A stretch of DNA of 64,000 nucleotides from Treponema sp. (GCA_017464425.1 JAFUDX010000030.1:1-64000); one strand, 5' to 3'; shown: positions 32,089-40,763, counted from the stretch's first letter. Numbers and translations: made by a program. The notes: generated by a model from the letters alone, not told the origin.

Positions 32089-33540
32089 ATGAGCGAATTA
32101 CACAGAACAATCCACTTTGAAACGCTCGGCTGCCGCTTGAATCAAGTTGAGAGCGAAGGTGCGGCTCGTTTTTTTAGCGATGCGGGATTTCCCGTCACAA
32201 TGGAGCCATTCACCGCAAAATCGTTAGACGAAAATGCCGCGCTCTGTGTGGTGAATACCTGCACGGTCACGGCAAAAGCAGAGCAAAAGGCGCGGCGGAT
32301 TATCCGAATGCTCTTAAAAACATGCCCGAACGCCGCCGTTGCCGTTACGGGCTGTTATGCCCAGCTCAATCAAAAAGATTTGCTTGCAATCGATGAGCGA
32401 ATCTGCGTTTTGGGCGGTCAGCACAAAGGCTCGCTCGCCGATGTTCCGCTTCTTCTCAAAAATCTGCTTGCGCAAAATCCTGCTTTAGACGGGAACGCGA
32501 TTTCTGCTGAAATCCAGAAATTCTTCGACAAAGAGAATGTGTCTTCCGAGCCGAACAAAATCACTTCTCCGTTCCGTCTTTCTACGGACACTTTTATCAA
32601 TCATTCGCGCTCTTCGCTCAAAATTCAGGACGGCTGTAATTGCGTGTGCACGTATTGCCGAATCCGGCTTGCGCGCGGAAAGTCCGTTTCTCTCTCGGCG
32701 AGCGAAGTTTTGGCGCGCGTGAAGGCTCTTGAAAACGCGGGGCAGAATGAAGTCGTCATTACCACGGTGAACATCGGCCAGTATGTGAGCGAATACGAGG
32801 GAAAGCGCGTGCGATTTGCCGAGCTTTTGGAACTGATTTTGTCTCAGACCGAAAAAATCAAAATCCGCATTTCAAGTCTATATCCCGAAATCGTTGACGA
32901 AAAATTGGCTTCTCTTTTTGAAAATCCGCGTGTGTGCCCGTATTTCCACATTTCCGTGCAGAGCGGAAGTGACGCAGTGCTCGCAAAAATGAAGCGACCG
33001 TACAAGATTGAGGCGGTCTATCGCGCGACACAGCTTTTGAAGAAAGCGAAGAAAAATCCCTTCATCGCCTGTGATATTATCGCGGGATTTCCCGGAGAGA
33101 GCGACGAAGATTTTAACCTCACGATGAAAATGCTTTCTGACTGCGGTTTTACTTTCGTGCATGCCTTTCCGTTCAGTCCGCGCCCGGGAACTGAGGCATT
33201 CAAAATGCGCCCGATGGTTCCGAATTACGAGACCGACAAGCGAATTGCCCGCCTTGAAGAATTCAACAAAAAATCAAAGACTGCGTACATCACTTCTTTT
33301 GTTGGGAAAACGCTCCCCGCCGTGTGCGAAAGCGTCCACCGAGCGCGTCTTGTCCGCGACCGCGTGATAATCCATGCCGTCACGGAGAATTTTTTGCACT
33401 GCCAGCTTGTGTTTTCGCCAAACGACACGAATATCCCCAAAGCAGGGAGCGTCGTGAGCGTGAAAGTGATTCGCCCACTTGCAGAAAATGAACGCACGGG
33501 AGAGAGCGACACATTGGCGGTAGTGAGCGACCCGCTTTAG
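32089..33540 (+). CDS. mtaB: tRNA t6A37 methylthiotransferase, MtaB-type radical SAM
   Basis: Adds a methylthio group to t6A at position 37 of tRNA. The 483-residue protein has the N-terminal UPF0004 domain with FETLGCRLNQVES (first cluster Cys), NTCTVT and TGCYAQ, then the radical-SAM motif CNCVCTYC (CxxxCxxC) near 180-187, and a C-terminal TRAM-like part. The MtaB subgroup is preferred over MiaB from the CRLNQ wording and FETLGC. The start used is the ATG at 32089, 4 bases after the TPR gene; a longer frame would run into that gene. The stop lies within a palindrome (33531-33544). Confidence 0.9.
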   Translation: MSELHRTIHFETLGCRLNQVESEGAARFFSDAGFPVTMEPFTAKSLDENAALCVVNTCTVTAKAEQKARRIIRMLLKTCPNAAVAVTGCYAQLNQKDLLAIDERICVLGGQHKGSLADVPLLLKNLLAQNPALDGNAISAEIQKFFDKENVSSEPNKITSPFRLSTDTFINHSRSSLKIQDGCNCVCTYCRIRLARGKSVSLSASEVLARVKALENAGQNEVVITTVNIGQYVSEYEGKRVRFAELLELILSQTEKIKIRISSLYPEIVDEKLASLFENPRVCPYFHISVQSGSDAVLAKMKRPYKIEAVYRATQLLKKAKKNPFIACDIIAGFPGESDEDFNLTMKMLSDCGFTFVHAFPFSPRPGTEAFKMRPMVPNYETDKRIARLEEFNKKSKTAYITSFVGKTLPAVCESVHRARLVRDRVIIHAVTENFLHCQLVFSPNDTNIPKAGSVVSVKVIRPLAENERTGESDTLAVVSDPL

Positions 33541-33597
33541 CGGGGCAAAAGTCGTGAGACGACTTTTGAGCGAGTCTCGGCAAAATCTGCGATTTTG
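33531..33597. repeat. Palindrome cluster after mtaB
   Basis: Three hairpins in a row: 33531-33544 (CCCGC, TTTA, GCGGG, including the mtaB stop), 33546-33568 (CAAAAGTCGT, GAG, ACGACTTTTG; stem 10) and 33581-33597 (CAAAATC, TGC, GATTTTG; stem 7). No T-run follows, so they are not a standard terminator. Confidence 0.75.
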
Positions 33598-33627
33598 ACG
33601 CGGATGGTGTAGCGCGGTTGTACTCTA

Positions 33628-33656
33628 TTCTCACTTTTCACACAATCTGCTATAAT
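33628..33656 (+). promoter_or_regulatory. argH promoter
   Basis: TTCTCA (33628-33633), 17-base spacer, TATAAT (33651-33656); ATG 11 bases downstream, no Shine-Dalgarno. Confidence 0.5.
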
Positions 33657-33667
33657 TCTCTTCACTT

Positions 33668-35095
33668 ATGAAAAACGAAAACACTCCTCACGGAACAATC
33701 ACTGACAATAATCATGCGGCTCTCTGGCACGGGCGATTTGCCGAAGGTCCTGACGCCGCCGCCGTTGAATTTGAAACTTCGATTCATGTTGACGAGCGCA
33801 TGGCTTTGGACGACATTCACGGCTCAATGGCTCATGCCTCAATGCTTTCAAAGCAAGGGATTATTTCAGCGGAGGAGAACAAGGCGATTCAAGATGGGCT
33901 TTCTTCTATCGAAAAGGACTTGCAATCGGGTGCGCTTTCAATCGATTATTCAGCCGAGGACATTCATTCGTTTGTTGAGGCAACTTTGACTGACCGAATC
34001 GGAGACCCTGGTCGAAAATTGCACACGGGGCGCAGCCGAAACGACCAGATTGCGCTTGACGAACGCTTGTATTTGAGGCGCGTGATTCCAGACTTGCAGA
34101 AAAATATCATCTCGCTCATTAAAACGCTCACTAAAATCGCAGAAAATCACAAAACTTCGCTTTTGACGGGCTACACCCACATGCAGCACGCTCAGCCAGG
34201 CTCGCTTGCCCAGCATTTGTGCGCGTGGGCGTTCATGCTTGCTCGCGATGTGGAGCGTCTTTCTGATTCTCTAAAGCGCGTTTCCCTTTCTCCGCTTGGA
34301 AGTGGTGCGTTAATGGGAAGCACTTTGAGCCTTGACCGTGAGCTTGTTGCGAAAGAGCTTGGCTTTGAGGGCGCGACGCACAATTCGCTTGATTCAGTTT
34401 CTGACCGCGATTACTGCATTGAGTTTACTTCGGACTTTGCGATTTTGCAGCAGCATCTTTCGAGAATGTGTGAGGAAGTCGTTTTGTGGTCTACGACCGA
34501 ATTCGGCTTTATCAATTTGAGCGAAAAATGGTCAACCGGCTCTTCAATCATGCCTCAGAAAAAGAATCCCGATTTTGCAGAGCTTATCCGCGGACGGACG
34601 GGAAAGGTTTACGGCGACTTAATCAATCTTCTCGTGATGATGAAGGGGCTTCCGCTTGCCTATGACCGCGACATGCAGGAAGACAAAGCTCCGCTCTTTG
34701 AGGCATTGGACACCGTTCAGGGAAATGTAATCGTCTTTGAGGCAATGATTTCGAGCGCAGAATGGAATCTTCCCAAAATGGAAGAAAGCTGCTTCGGCGG
34801 TTTTGCCAACGCTACTGATGTTGCAGATTATCTGGTGCGAAAGGGAATGCCTTTCCGTGTTGCACATGGAGTGAGTGCAAAATGCGTGCGTCTTGCGATT
34901 GATTCAGGGCTATCTGCAATCGAAGAACTTTCTTTGGACGAGATGAAAAAAATCTCCCCGCTTTTTGAAGAAGACATTTTTGAAAAAATCACGCCACGCG
35001 CTTGTATGGAAGGGCGAAAAACACTCGGAGGACCAGGAGCGATTGACAAGCAGATTGAAACATTAAAAACATTCTGCGAAAAATATGAAAAATAA
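33668..35095 (+). CDS. argH: Argininosuccinate lyase
   Basis: Splits argininosuccinate into arginine and fumarate, the last step of arginine synthesis. The 475-residue protein of the fumarase/aspartase superfamily has GRSRNDQIALDERLYLR near 118-134, the conserved THMQHAQPGSLAQH near 168-181, and the signature GSSIMPQKKNPD near 289-300 that carries the catalytic Ser. It stands apart from argG and argJ. Its stop codon TAA is formed by the first bases of a CACAGAT repeat (aaataaaccacag). The start is leaderless-like. Confidence 0.96.
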   Translation: MKNENTPHGTITDNNHAALWHGRFAEGPDAAAVEFETSIHVDERMALDDIHGSMAHASMLSKQGIISAEENKAIQDGLSSIEKDLQSGALSIDYSAEDIHSFVEATLTDRIGDPGRKLHTGRSRNDQIALDERLYLRRVIPDLQKNIISLIKTLTKIAENHKTSLLTGYTHMQHAQPGSLAQHLCAWAFMLARDVERLSDSLKRVSLSPLGSGALMGSTLSLDRELVAKELGFEGATHNSLDSVSDRDYCIEFTSDFAILQQHLSRMCEEVVLWSTTEFGFINLSEKWSTGSSIMPQKKNPDFAELIRGRTGKVYGDLINLLVMMKGLPLAYDRDMQEDKAPLFEALDTVQGNVIVFEAMISSAEWNLPKMEESCFGGFANATDVADYLVRKGMPFRVAHGVSAKCVRLAIDSGLSAIEELSLDEMKKISPLFEEDIFEKITPRACMEGRKTLGGPGAIDKQIETLKTFCEKYEK

Positions 35096-35155
35096 ACCAC
35101 AGATTACACAGATGCCACAGATGAAACATAAAATCTGTGCGTATCTGTGGATAAA
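35091..35155. repeat. CACAGAT repeat between argH and xpt
   Basis: aataaaccacagattacaca followed by gatgccacagatg, then an inverted arm aaaatctgtgcgtatctgtgg. The argH stop codon lies in the first bases. The element fills the spacer between two same-strand genes and shows no riboswitch fold. Confidence 0.8.
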
Positions 35156-35169
35156 ATTAATGGAACTAT

Positions 35170-35745
35170 ATGAAATTACTTGAACAAAGAATCCTCAGCG
35201 ATGGCGAGGTGATTGGCGGAAAAATCTTAAAAGTCTCGAATTTTTTAAATCATCAGATTGATGTTGCGTTTCTTGACGAGCTTGCAAAAGAATGGAAGCG
35301 GCGGTTTGCTGATTCAAAAATCACGAAAATCCTTACGATTGAGTCAAGCGGCATTGCGATTGCGTGCTCCCTTGCGCGTGAATTCGGCGTGCCGCTCGTG
35401 TTTGCCAAAAAACACCAGACTTCAAATGTAAACGAGGATGTGTATTCGGCAAAAGTCTACAGTTTTACGCATGACCAGTATTACACGGTCGTCGTTTCAA
35501 AAAAATATCTGAACGCGGGCGAAAAAATCTTGCTTGCCGACGACTTTCTTGCGAACGGAAACGCGCTCAAAGGCTTGATTCAGATTTGTGAGAGTGCGGG
35601 GGCGAGCGTGGTGGGGGCTGCGTGCGCAATCGAAAAAGGCTTTCAGAACGGCGGGGATGAGCTTCGGAAAAACGGGCTGCAGGTTGAAAGTCTTGCGATT
35701 ATTGATAAAATGGATTCAAACGGAATTGAATTCCGTAAAAGTTGA
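35170..35745 (+). CDS. xpt: Xanthine phosphoribosyltransferase
   Basis: Salvages xanthine to XMP with PRPP. The 191-residue protein matches the Xpt type: MKLLEQRILSDGEVIGG at the N-terminus, NHQIDVAFLDEL, FAKKHQTSN and the PRPP-binding segment ILLADDFLANGNAL near 118-131. In many bacteria xpt has a purine riboswitch; none is visible in the 74-base space upstream, which is mostly repeat. The next gene is a BMP-family binding lipoprotein likely to take up purine nucleosides, so both serve purine salvage. Confidence 0.93.
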   Translation: MKLLEQRILSDGEVIGGKILKVSNFLNHQIDVAFLDELAKEWKRRFADSKITKILTIESSGIAIACSLAREFGVPLVFAKKHQTSNVNEDVYSAKVYSFTHDQYYTVVVSKKYLNAGEKILLADDFLANGNALKGLIQICESAGASVVGAACAIEKGFQNGGDELRKNGLQVESLAIIDKMDSNGIEFRKS

Positions 35746-35886
35746 TTATCGGGGGCAAGCCCGATAATGACAAAAAGAGGTTGCATGACAAAAATTACAT
35801 CCTTGTAATTTTTGTCACGGCCACATTTTCTGGCGGTACCAGAAAATGTGCGAATCCGTTGCATCCTTGCAACGCCGCTAGCGCGG
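35746..35886. repeat. Five consecutive palindromes between xpt and the BMP lipoprotein
   Basis: 35746-35767 (TTATCGGG, GGCAAG, CCCGATAA; stem 8), 35786-35817 (TGACAAAAATTAC, ATCCTT, GTAATTTTTGTCA; stem 13), 35822-35850 (CACATTTTCTGG, CGGTA, CCAGAAAATGTG; stem 12), 35858-35873 (GTTGC, ATCCTT, GCAAC; stem 5) and 35875-35886 (CCGC, TAGC, GCGG). Two of them share the loop ATCCTT closed by C-G. They follow the xpt stop immediately. Nothing in them codes for protein. Confidence 0.85.
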
Positions 35887-35905
35887 TGCTTTTAGAGGTA
35901 TAGAT

Positions 35906-36997
35906 ATGAAAAAACTTGCAAAAATTGCAGTGGCTGTTATGGCGGCTTCAATGCTGCTTATCGGCTGTAACAAAAAAACGGGCGGTTCTGCCGCTATCAC
36001 CAAAGAAAATCTCAAAGTCGGATTTGTCTACATCGGTTCAGTGAACGATCAGGGCTACACACAGGCTCAAGACCAGAGTCGCCTTGCGCTCGAAGAAATG
36101 GGCATTGCGACAATGTACAAAGAAAATGTTCCAGAAAATTCTGACTGCGAAAAAGCAATCCGCGATTTGATTGACGCGGGCTGCAATGTCATTTACACCA
36201 CATCATTCGGCTTTATGGATTCAACAATTGAAGTCGCAAAAGAATTCCCGAATATTAAATTCGGTCATTGCTCAGGATTCAAAACCGCTGAGAATGTCTC
36301 AACCTATTTCGGAAAAATGTATGAAGCTCGCTATCTTGCGGGCATCGTTGCAGGTCTTAAAACACAGACAAACAAAATCGGCTATGTCGCGGCATTCCCG
36401 ATTTCAGAATGTATTCGTGGAATCAACGGCTTTGCGCGTGGCGTTCAATCTGTCAACCCAGACGCTGTAATCGATGTCGTGTGGACAAACACTTGGTATG
36501 ACCCCACAAAAGAAAAGCAGGGTGCGCTTGAACTTTTGAACCGCGGTTGTGATGTTATTGAACAACATCAGGATACCACCGCTCCGCAGGTTGCCGCCGA
36601 AGAAAAAGGCGCATTTGCGCTCGGTTACAATGTCGCAACTCCAGAAGCCGCTCCAAAGGCGTATCTTACGGCTCCTGTCTTCCACTGGGCGACTTTCGTA
36701 AAAGACGACATTCAGAAAATCTTGGACGGAACATGGACAAGCCGCAAATACTGGGAAGGTTTGAGCGCGAACATGGTCGATTTGGCTCCGCTTTCTGACC
36801 TTGTTGCTGAAGGAACGGCAGAAAAAGTCGCAACAGCACGCGAAGAAATTGAAAATGGCTCGCTCAAAATCTTTGAAGGCCCGATTTTCGACCAGGAAGG
36901 AAACGAAAAAGTTGGAGCTGGCACGGTAATGACCGACGACGAAGTTTGGAACATGACCTGGTTCGTCAACGGCGTAAACGGCGTTATTCCTCAGTAA
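35906..36997 (+). CDS. BMP-family (TmpC/PnrA-like) substrate-binding lipoprotein
   Basis: A 363-residue periplasmic lipoprotein: signal peptide with lipobox LLIGC (Cys near 21), then a BMP/PnrA fold. Conserved stretches are VGFVYIGSVNDQGYTQAQD, the FGHCSGFKT segment and IGYVAAFPISECIRGINGFARG. In Treponema pallidum the homologue TmpC (PnrA) binds purine nucleosides, and the xpt gene upstream fits that use. No ABC ATPase or permease genes follow: the neighbour is a convergent TatD gene, so the rest of the transporter must be elsewhere. The two stops overlap by 14 bases. Confidence 0.9.
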   Translation: MKKLAKIAVAVMAASMLLIGCNKKTGGSAAITKENLKVGFVYIGSVNDQGYTQAQDQSRLALEEMGIATMYKENVPENSDCEKAIRDLIDAGCNVIYTTSFGFMDSTIEVAKEFPNIKFGHCSGFKTAENVSTYFGKMYEARYLAGIVAGLKTQTNKIGYVAAFPISECIRGINGFARGVQSVNPDAVIDVVWTNTWYDPTKEKQGALELLNRGCDVIEQHQDTTAPQVAAEEKGAFALGYNVATPEAAPKAYLTAPVFHWATFVKDDIQKILDGTWTSRKYWEGLSANMVDLAPLSDLVAEGTAEKVATAREEIENGSLKIFEGPIFDQEGNEKVGAGTVMTDDEVWNMTWFVNGVNGVIPQ

Positions 36998-37853
36998 GCG
37001 AAAAGAGCGTTCTGATATTTTTGTCCACCGTTTCACTGAGCGTTTCGGGCGAAACTCCGCGAGCAGTTGCTATGAACTGATAGACATGCTCGATAAGAAC
37101 GGGGGTATTCGTCTGACCGCGGAATGGAACGGGGGCAAGATACGGCGAATCTGTTTCAAGCAAAATTCTGTCATTCGGTACATAGCGCAACAATTCGGTC
37201 ATTTCGTCCATTTTTGATTTTTTTGTATATGTTGTGCCACCGCCAAACGCAATGTACCAGCCTAAATCTAAAAATCTTTTTGCTTCATCTTTTCCATAGG
37301 AATAGCAATGGATGATTCCTGAGTGATAGCCCATATTTTTAATGCAGTCAAGCGTATCTTCAAACGCATCACGGCTATGAATTATGACGGGAAGGGCGAG
37401 AGTTCGTGCCATGTCTATCTGTATTTGGAATAATTCCTGCTCTCCTTCATACATTTCCGCGCTGAAGTCATCTTTGTTCCTGCCATCAACGCCACTCGGA
37501 TTCCAATGGTGATCAAGCCCGCACTCTCCGATGGCAACAAGTTTTTCTCGTGGAAAGCTGTTAATCTGATTCTGAAGCATTTTTACGGCTTCAGTGCGAT
37601 TTTTTATTTCTTCAACATCTGGCCAGATTCCTGCGCTATAGTACAGAAACGCACGGGCCTGTGTTTGCTTTTGGGGCGGAAGTGTATTGATACATTCTTC
37701 GAGCTGGCTATGCCTCGTTTGTAAGTCATCGCATTTTGTGCCGATGTCAAGTCCGAAGAACATGTTTCGTCCCAGAAGTTTTGAAAGAATCTCTGTGCCG
37801 TCTAAACCGCGCTCTATAAGATGATGAAAATGAAAATGGGTATCACTGAACAT
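36984..37853 (-). CDS. TatD-family metal-dependent deoxyribonuclease
   Basis: A 289-residue TIM-barrel hydrolase of the TatD family. Metal-site segments are SDTHFHFHH at the N-terminus, AIGECGLDHHW, PVIIHSRDAF, IIHCYSYG and LLETDSPYLAP, giving the usual His, Glu and Asp ligands. Members degrade DNA 3'-5' or act on D-tyrosyl-tRNA; the substrate is not readable here. The start used is the ATG at 37853: it places SDTHxH at the N-terminus as in the family, and a TACAAT box ends 6 bases before it. A frame starting at 37907 would add 18 unrelated residues. Confidence 0.88.
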   Translation of the reverse strand: MFSDTHFHFHHLIERGLDGTEILSKLLGRNMFFGLDIGTKCDDLQTRHSQLEECINTLPPQKQTQARAFLYYSAGIWPDVEEIKNRTEAVKMLQNQINSFPREKLVAIGECGLDHHWNPSGVDGRNKDDFSAEMYEGEQELFQIQIDMARTLALPVIIHSRDAFEDTLDCIKNMGYHSGIIHCYSYGKDEAKRFLDLGWYIAFGGGTTYTKKSKMDEMTELLRYVPNDRILLETDSPYLAPVPFRGQTNTPVLIEHVYQFIATARGVSPETLSETVDKNIRTLFSLTEE

Positions 37854-37893
37854 TGCATGATTGTACCAATTTTTTGCGAAATATAAAACTGTC

Positions 37894-37922
37894 TTTTCAA
37901 AAATCAAATCTCGCTGTAGAAT
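37894..37922 (+). promoter_or_regulatory. plsC operon promoter
   Basis: TTTTCA (37894-37899), 17-base spacer, TAGAAT (37917-37922); the ATG comes 6 bases later without a Shine-Dalgarno. Confidence 0.5.
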
Positions 37923-37928
37923 AAGAAT

Positions 37929-38675
37929 ATGTTTACAACCATTATTGCTTTGATTCGGGTTGCATGTTATATGCTTTCAAAAAATAATCTCCGTCGGCGT
38001 GCTTTAAAATATGACAAGGCTGGCGACATCGAAAATCGCGACAAAGTTGTCTTTGGCATTGTTCCTCAGTGGGCACGCTTTGTCTTTACCGATGTCACAA
38101 AATCCACCGTCGAGGTGATTGGCGAAGAAAAACTTCCCAAAGACAGGGCGGTCGTTTTTATCGGCAATCATCAGGGCAACATGGACATTCCGCTTCTATT
38201 CGGCTTTATCAACAAGCCCATGACTTTCGTCGCAAAGGCCGAGCTTGGCAAAATCCCGCTTCTTTCCGACTGGATGAAGCTTTTGCAGTGTACTTTCCTT
38301 GAGCGAAAAAGCCCGCGAAAATCGATTCAGGCAATTCACGATGCGGCAGAAGGCGTCAAAAAGGGCTATTCGCAGGTCATTTTTCCAGAAGGCACGCGCA
38401 GCAAGGGCGGTCCGCATCATGAATTTAAAGCGGGGAGCTTTAAACTTGCATTTATGTCAAACGCGCCTATCGTTCCCGTTACGATTGACGGCACATGGAG
38501 AATCTACGAGGGGCAAAAGAAGGTCAAAAAGGGCCAGCATGTCAAACTCATAATCCACGACCCCATTGAGACCGCAGGACTTTCAAAGGAAGAGCAGTCA
38601 AAAATCCCAGAAATGGTCGAAAAAATAGTGTGTGCGCCACTCAATGAATCCGCATACGCTCAGGAACACGAATGA
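37929..38675 (+). CDS. plsC: 1-acyl-sn-glycerol-3-phosphate acyltransferase
   Basis: Makes phosphatidate from lysophosphatidate. The 248-residue enzyme has one N-terminal membrane segment, the catalytic motif NHQGNMDIP (HxxxxD) near 78-86, FLERKSPRKS near 125, FPEGTRSKGG (motif III) near 155-164 and the later VPVTIDGTW (motif IV). All four motifs are canonical, unlike the acyltransferase at 19408. It overlaps the following membrane-protein gene by 4 bases (ATGA), which places a two-component system in the same operon. Confidence 0.92.
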   Translation: MFTTIIALIRVACYMLSKNNLRRRALKYDKAGDIENRDKVVFGIVPQWARFVFTDVTKSTVEVIGEEKLPKDRAVVFIGNHQGNMDIPLLFGFINKPMTFVAKAELGKIPLLSDWMKLLQCTFLERKSPRKSIQAIHDAAEGVKKGYSQVIFPEGTRSKGGPHHEFKAGSFKLAFMSNAPIVPVTIDGTWRIYEGQKKVKKGQHVKLIIHDPIETAGLSKEEQSKIPEMVEKIVCAPLNESAYAQEHE

Positions 38676-39277
38676 AAGACATAACACGAGCGATTTTGCT
38701 CTGTATCCTTGCCGTTTCGCTTAATTTCATGACGGGATACCTTTTTTTGGATATTTTTCACATACCGCTTTTTATGGACACGATTTTTACGGTCGCGATT
38801 GTTTTTTATTGCGGACTTATTCCGGGGCTTTGCGTCGCGCTTTCGTATAATATCATCGCCACCTTTACGCTTGTCATACGCGGGTTTACTTTTGAGCCGT
38901 ATCCCATGCTGTTTGGAATTTCAGGTGCGCTGATTGCGCTTTCCACATGGTTTTTTGCCCGCCAAAAAGAAGAATTCAGAATCAGCACATCCGTCACGCT
39001 CATTTATCTTGTGCTCATTGCTGTGATTTCTTCATTCTGCTCAATTATTTCAAGCGGTATTATCGATTATGTTCGCTATACGGTGGCCAACTTGCCGGAC
39101 AGAGTGGGGCCAGTCAGGGCGTTTACAGAAGCGTTCGTGAATCAAAAATTCTCCCTCTTTGCGGCGTGCATTCTGGGTCAAATTCCTTCTTCAATCACAG
39201 ACCGTCTTATCACAACATTTTTGGGCTTCGGTGTGTATAAGCTCATGGTCCGTGTGTTGGGAGAAGAAAAATGGTAG
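38672..39277 (+). CDS. Membrane protein, ECF-S-component-like, linked to sensor kinase
   Basis: A 201-residue integral membrane protein with five to six helices (about 7-25, 33-60, 75-95, 107-130, 160-190). The composition and the small hydrophobic fold recall substrate-binding S components of ECF transporters, but no EcfA/T genes are nearby. It starts in the last codon of plsC (ATGA) and overlaps the histidine kinase gene by 7 bases. The kinase has almost no sensor part of its own, so this protein may be its membrane sensor or the source of its signal. That is inference. Confidence 0.6.
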   Translation: MKDITRAILLCILAVSLNFMTGYLFLDIFHIPLFMDTIFTVAIVFYCGLIPGLCVALSYNIIATFTLVIRGFTFEPYPMLFGISGALIALSTWFFARQKEEFRISTSVTLIYLVLIAVISSFCSIISSGIIDYVRYTVANLPDRVGPVRAFTEAFVNQKFSLFAACILGQIPSSITDRLITTFLGFGVYKLMVRVLGEEKW

Positions 39278-40074
39278 AAAACATGTCGCCGGAAGAGTAC
39301 ATCGACTATCTTCTTGGCATAATTCACAATTATACGATTTTCTTCCTCATTTTTGACATTGTTTTTTTTGTTGCCATTCTGCTTGTCCTCATTTTCCTCA
39401 TAAAATTCTTAAAATCAAAAGAAAAAATCCGTGCGTCTGGTGACTATCTCCGCTACACGATTCGTGGTATGGAAAAAGAGCGTGCCCGAATCGCGCGTGA
39501 ACTTCACGATACCGTTGCGCAGGATTTGCGTTACTGTAAAAGCCTTTCAGAAAAAATCGAAGAAAATTCGGTAAAATCCCATGTTGTAGAAATCCTTGAC
39601 AAATCAATCACTGAAGTTCGCAGCATGAGCTACAATCTTGCGCCTCCTGACATCACTAAAAATGATTTGAGTGCAAATATCATGAATCTCTGCAAAACAT
39701 TTTCTGATTTTGCAAAAATCGAGATTCGCTATACAGTTCCTGACGGCTTGGATACGCAATTTCTTTCTCATGATGATAATTTAAATCTCTACCGAATCGT
39801 GCAGGAGTCTTTGAACAATATTCACAAACATGCCTGTGCGAGCGAAGTCACCGTCCTGTTACGGAATCAGATGCGGAACGAAGAAAAGGGCTTGTACATT
39901 TTCATTTCAGATGATGGACTTGGCTTTGATACAAAAAAATCATATTTTTCGGGCACGAGGCATTTCGGTCTTGTCGGAATGAAACAACGTGCGGAACTGA
40001 TTGGCGCAAAAATCAACATCACTTCTGAACTCGATGGCGGCACACAGGTGAGCATCATAAAAACGGCCGAATAA
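39271..40074 (+). CDS. NarL-type sensor histidine kinase
   Basis: A 267-residue kinase with one membrane helix (about 22-46), a HisKA_3 dimerisation domain with phospho-acceptor H79 in ARELHDTVAQDL, and a HATPase domain (NIHKHA N box near 190, then DDGLGF and GLVGMKQRA). There is no periplasmic or PAS sensor domain. GGGAGAAG lies 5 bases before the ATG. It overlaps the membrane protein upstream by 7 bases and the response regulator gene comes 71 bases downstream, so signal input probably comes through that partner. Confidence 0.9.
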   Translation: MVENMSPEEYIDYLLGIIHNYTIFFLIFDIVFFVAILLVLIFLIKFLKSKEKIRASGDYLRYTIRGMEKERARIARELHDTVAQDLRYCKSLSEKIEENSVKSHVVEILDKSITEVRSMSYNLAPPDITKNDLSANIMNLCKTFSDFAKIEIRYTVPDGLDTQFLSHDDNLNLYRIVQESLNNIHKHACASEVTVLLRNQMRNEEKGLYIFISDDGLGFDTKKSYFSGTRHFGLVGMKQRAELIGAKINITSELDGGTQVSIIKTAE

Positions 40075-40106
40075 TATAAAAAATCTCTAAAAACTCTAGT
40101 TTTCTG

Positions 40107-40135
40107 TCGAAACTCTTTTTCTTTTGTGTTAGAAT
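40107..40135 (+). promoter_or_regulatory. Response regulator promoter
   Basis: TCGAAA (40107-40112), 17-base spacer, TAGAAT (40130-40135). The ATG follows after 10 bases, without a Shine-Dalgarno; the regulator may thus also be made apart from its kinase. Confidence 0.45.
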
Positions 40136-40145
40136 AAAGCGAGAT

Positions 40146-40763
40146 ATGCAGAACATTTCTTTTTTTGTGATTGAAGATCATTCTCTTACGAATCTTGGAA
40201 TCCGCGAGTGCATTGAAAAGGGCACGGGATTCGTATGCGCGGGCTTTGCGTCCTCTGAGTCTGAGGCATTTGAAAAATTAACGGAACTTTCTCTTCGCTC
40301 TTCGCTTCCTTCACTCATCGTTTTGGATTTATTTTTAAATGGCGATTCTGGGCTTGATATTCTCCGTGAAGTCGTAAGGCATTTTCCATCAATAAATGTC
40401 GTTGTGTATTCTATGTACTCAAATCCCGGAATCGTGAACGCACTTATCGAAAGCGGGGCAAAAGGCTTTGTCTCAAAGGCAAGCAATGAGTCAGTTCTTG
40501 TCGAAGCAGTCAAAAAAGTTTCTGCGGGCGAACGGTATATTCAGGAAACGCTGGTCGAACCTTTAAAAACATATAAAAATCTTCTTGACAGCCTTACGAA
40601 AACCGAGCGGTTTATTCTTCAAAAACTAATCGAGCGTGTGTCTGACGAAGAACTCTGTTCATCGCTTGAACTTCCGCCCCATTCGTTAGACAGTTATCTT
40701 TCTCGCATTTATGCAAAAACGGGTTGCCGAACAAAAGCAGAACTTATTTCTCAGTTCGGCTAA
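40146..40763 (+). CDS. NarL/LuxR-type response regulator
   Basis: A 205-residue regulator. The receiver domain (1-120) has the acidic pair E10-D11, phospho-acceptor D61 in IVLDLFLNG and the Lys in GFVSKAS near 109-115. The C-terminal part (about 140-205) has a LuxR-type helix-turn-helix with TKTERFILQKL, the usual TxxE start, and SLDSYLSRIYAKTGCRTKAEL as recognition helix. It is the partner of the kinase at 39271. Targets are unknown; the operon also holds plsC. Confidence 0.9.
   Translation: MQNISFFVIEDHSLTNLGIRECIEKGTGFVCAGFASSESEAFEKLTELSLRSSLPSLIVLDLFLNGDSGLDILREVVRHFPSINVVVYSMYSNPGIVNALIESGAKGFVSKASNESVLVEAVKKVSAGERYIQETLVEPLKTYKNLLDSLTKTERFILQKLIERVSDEELCSSLELPPHSLDSYLSRIYAKTGCRTKAELISQFG

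Noticed and set aside
35096..35169. Purine riboswitch before xpt
   Set aside because: The 74-base leader is a CACAGAT repeat with an inverted arm; the three-way junction with conserved loop bases of the purine aptamer is not there.
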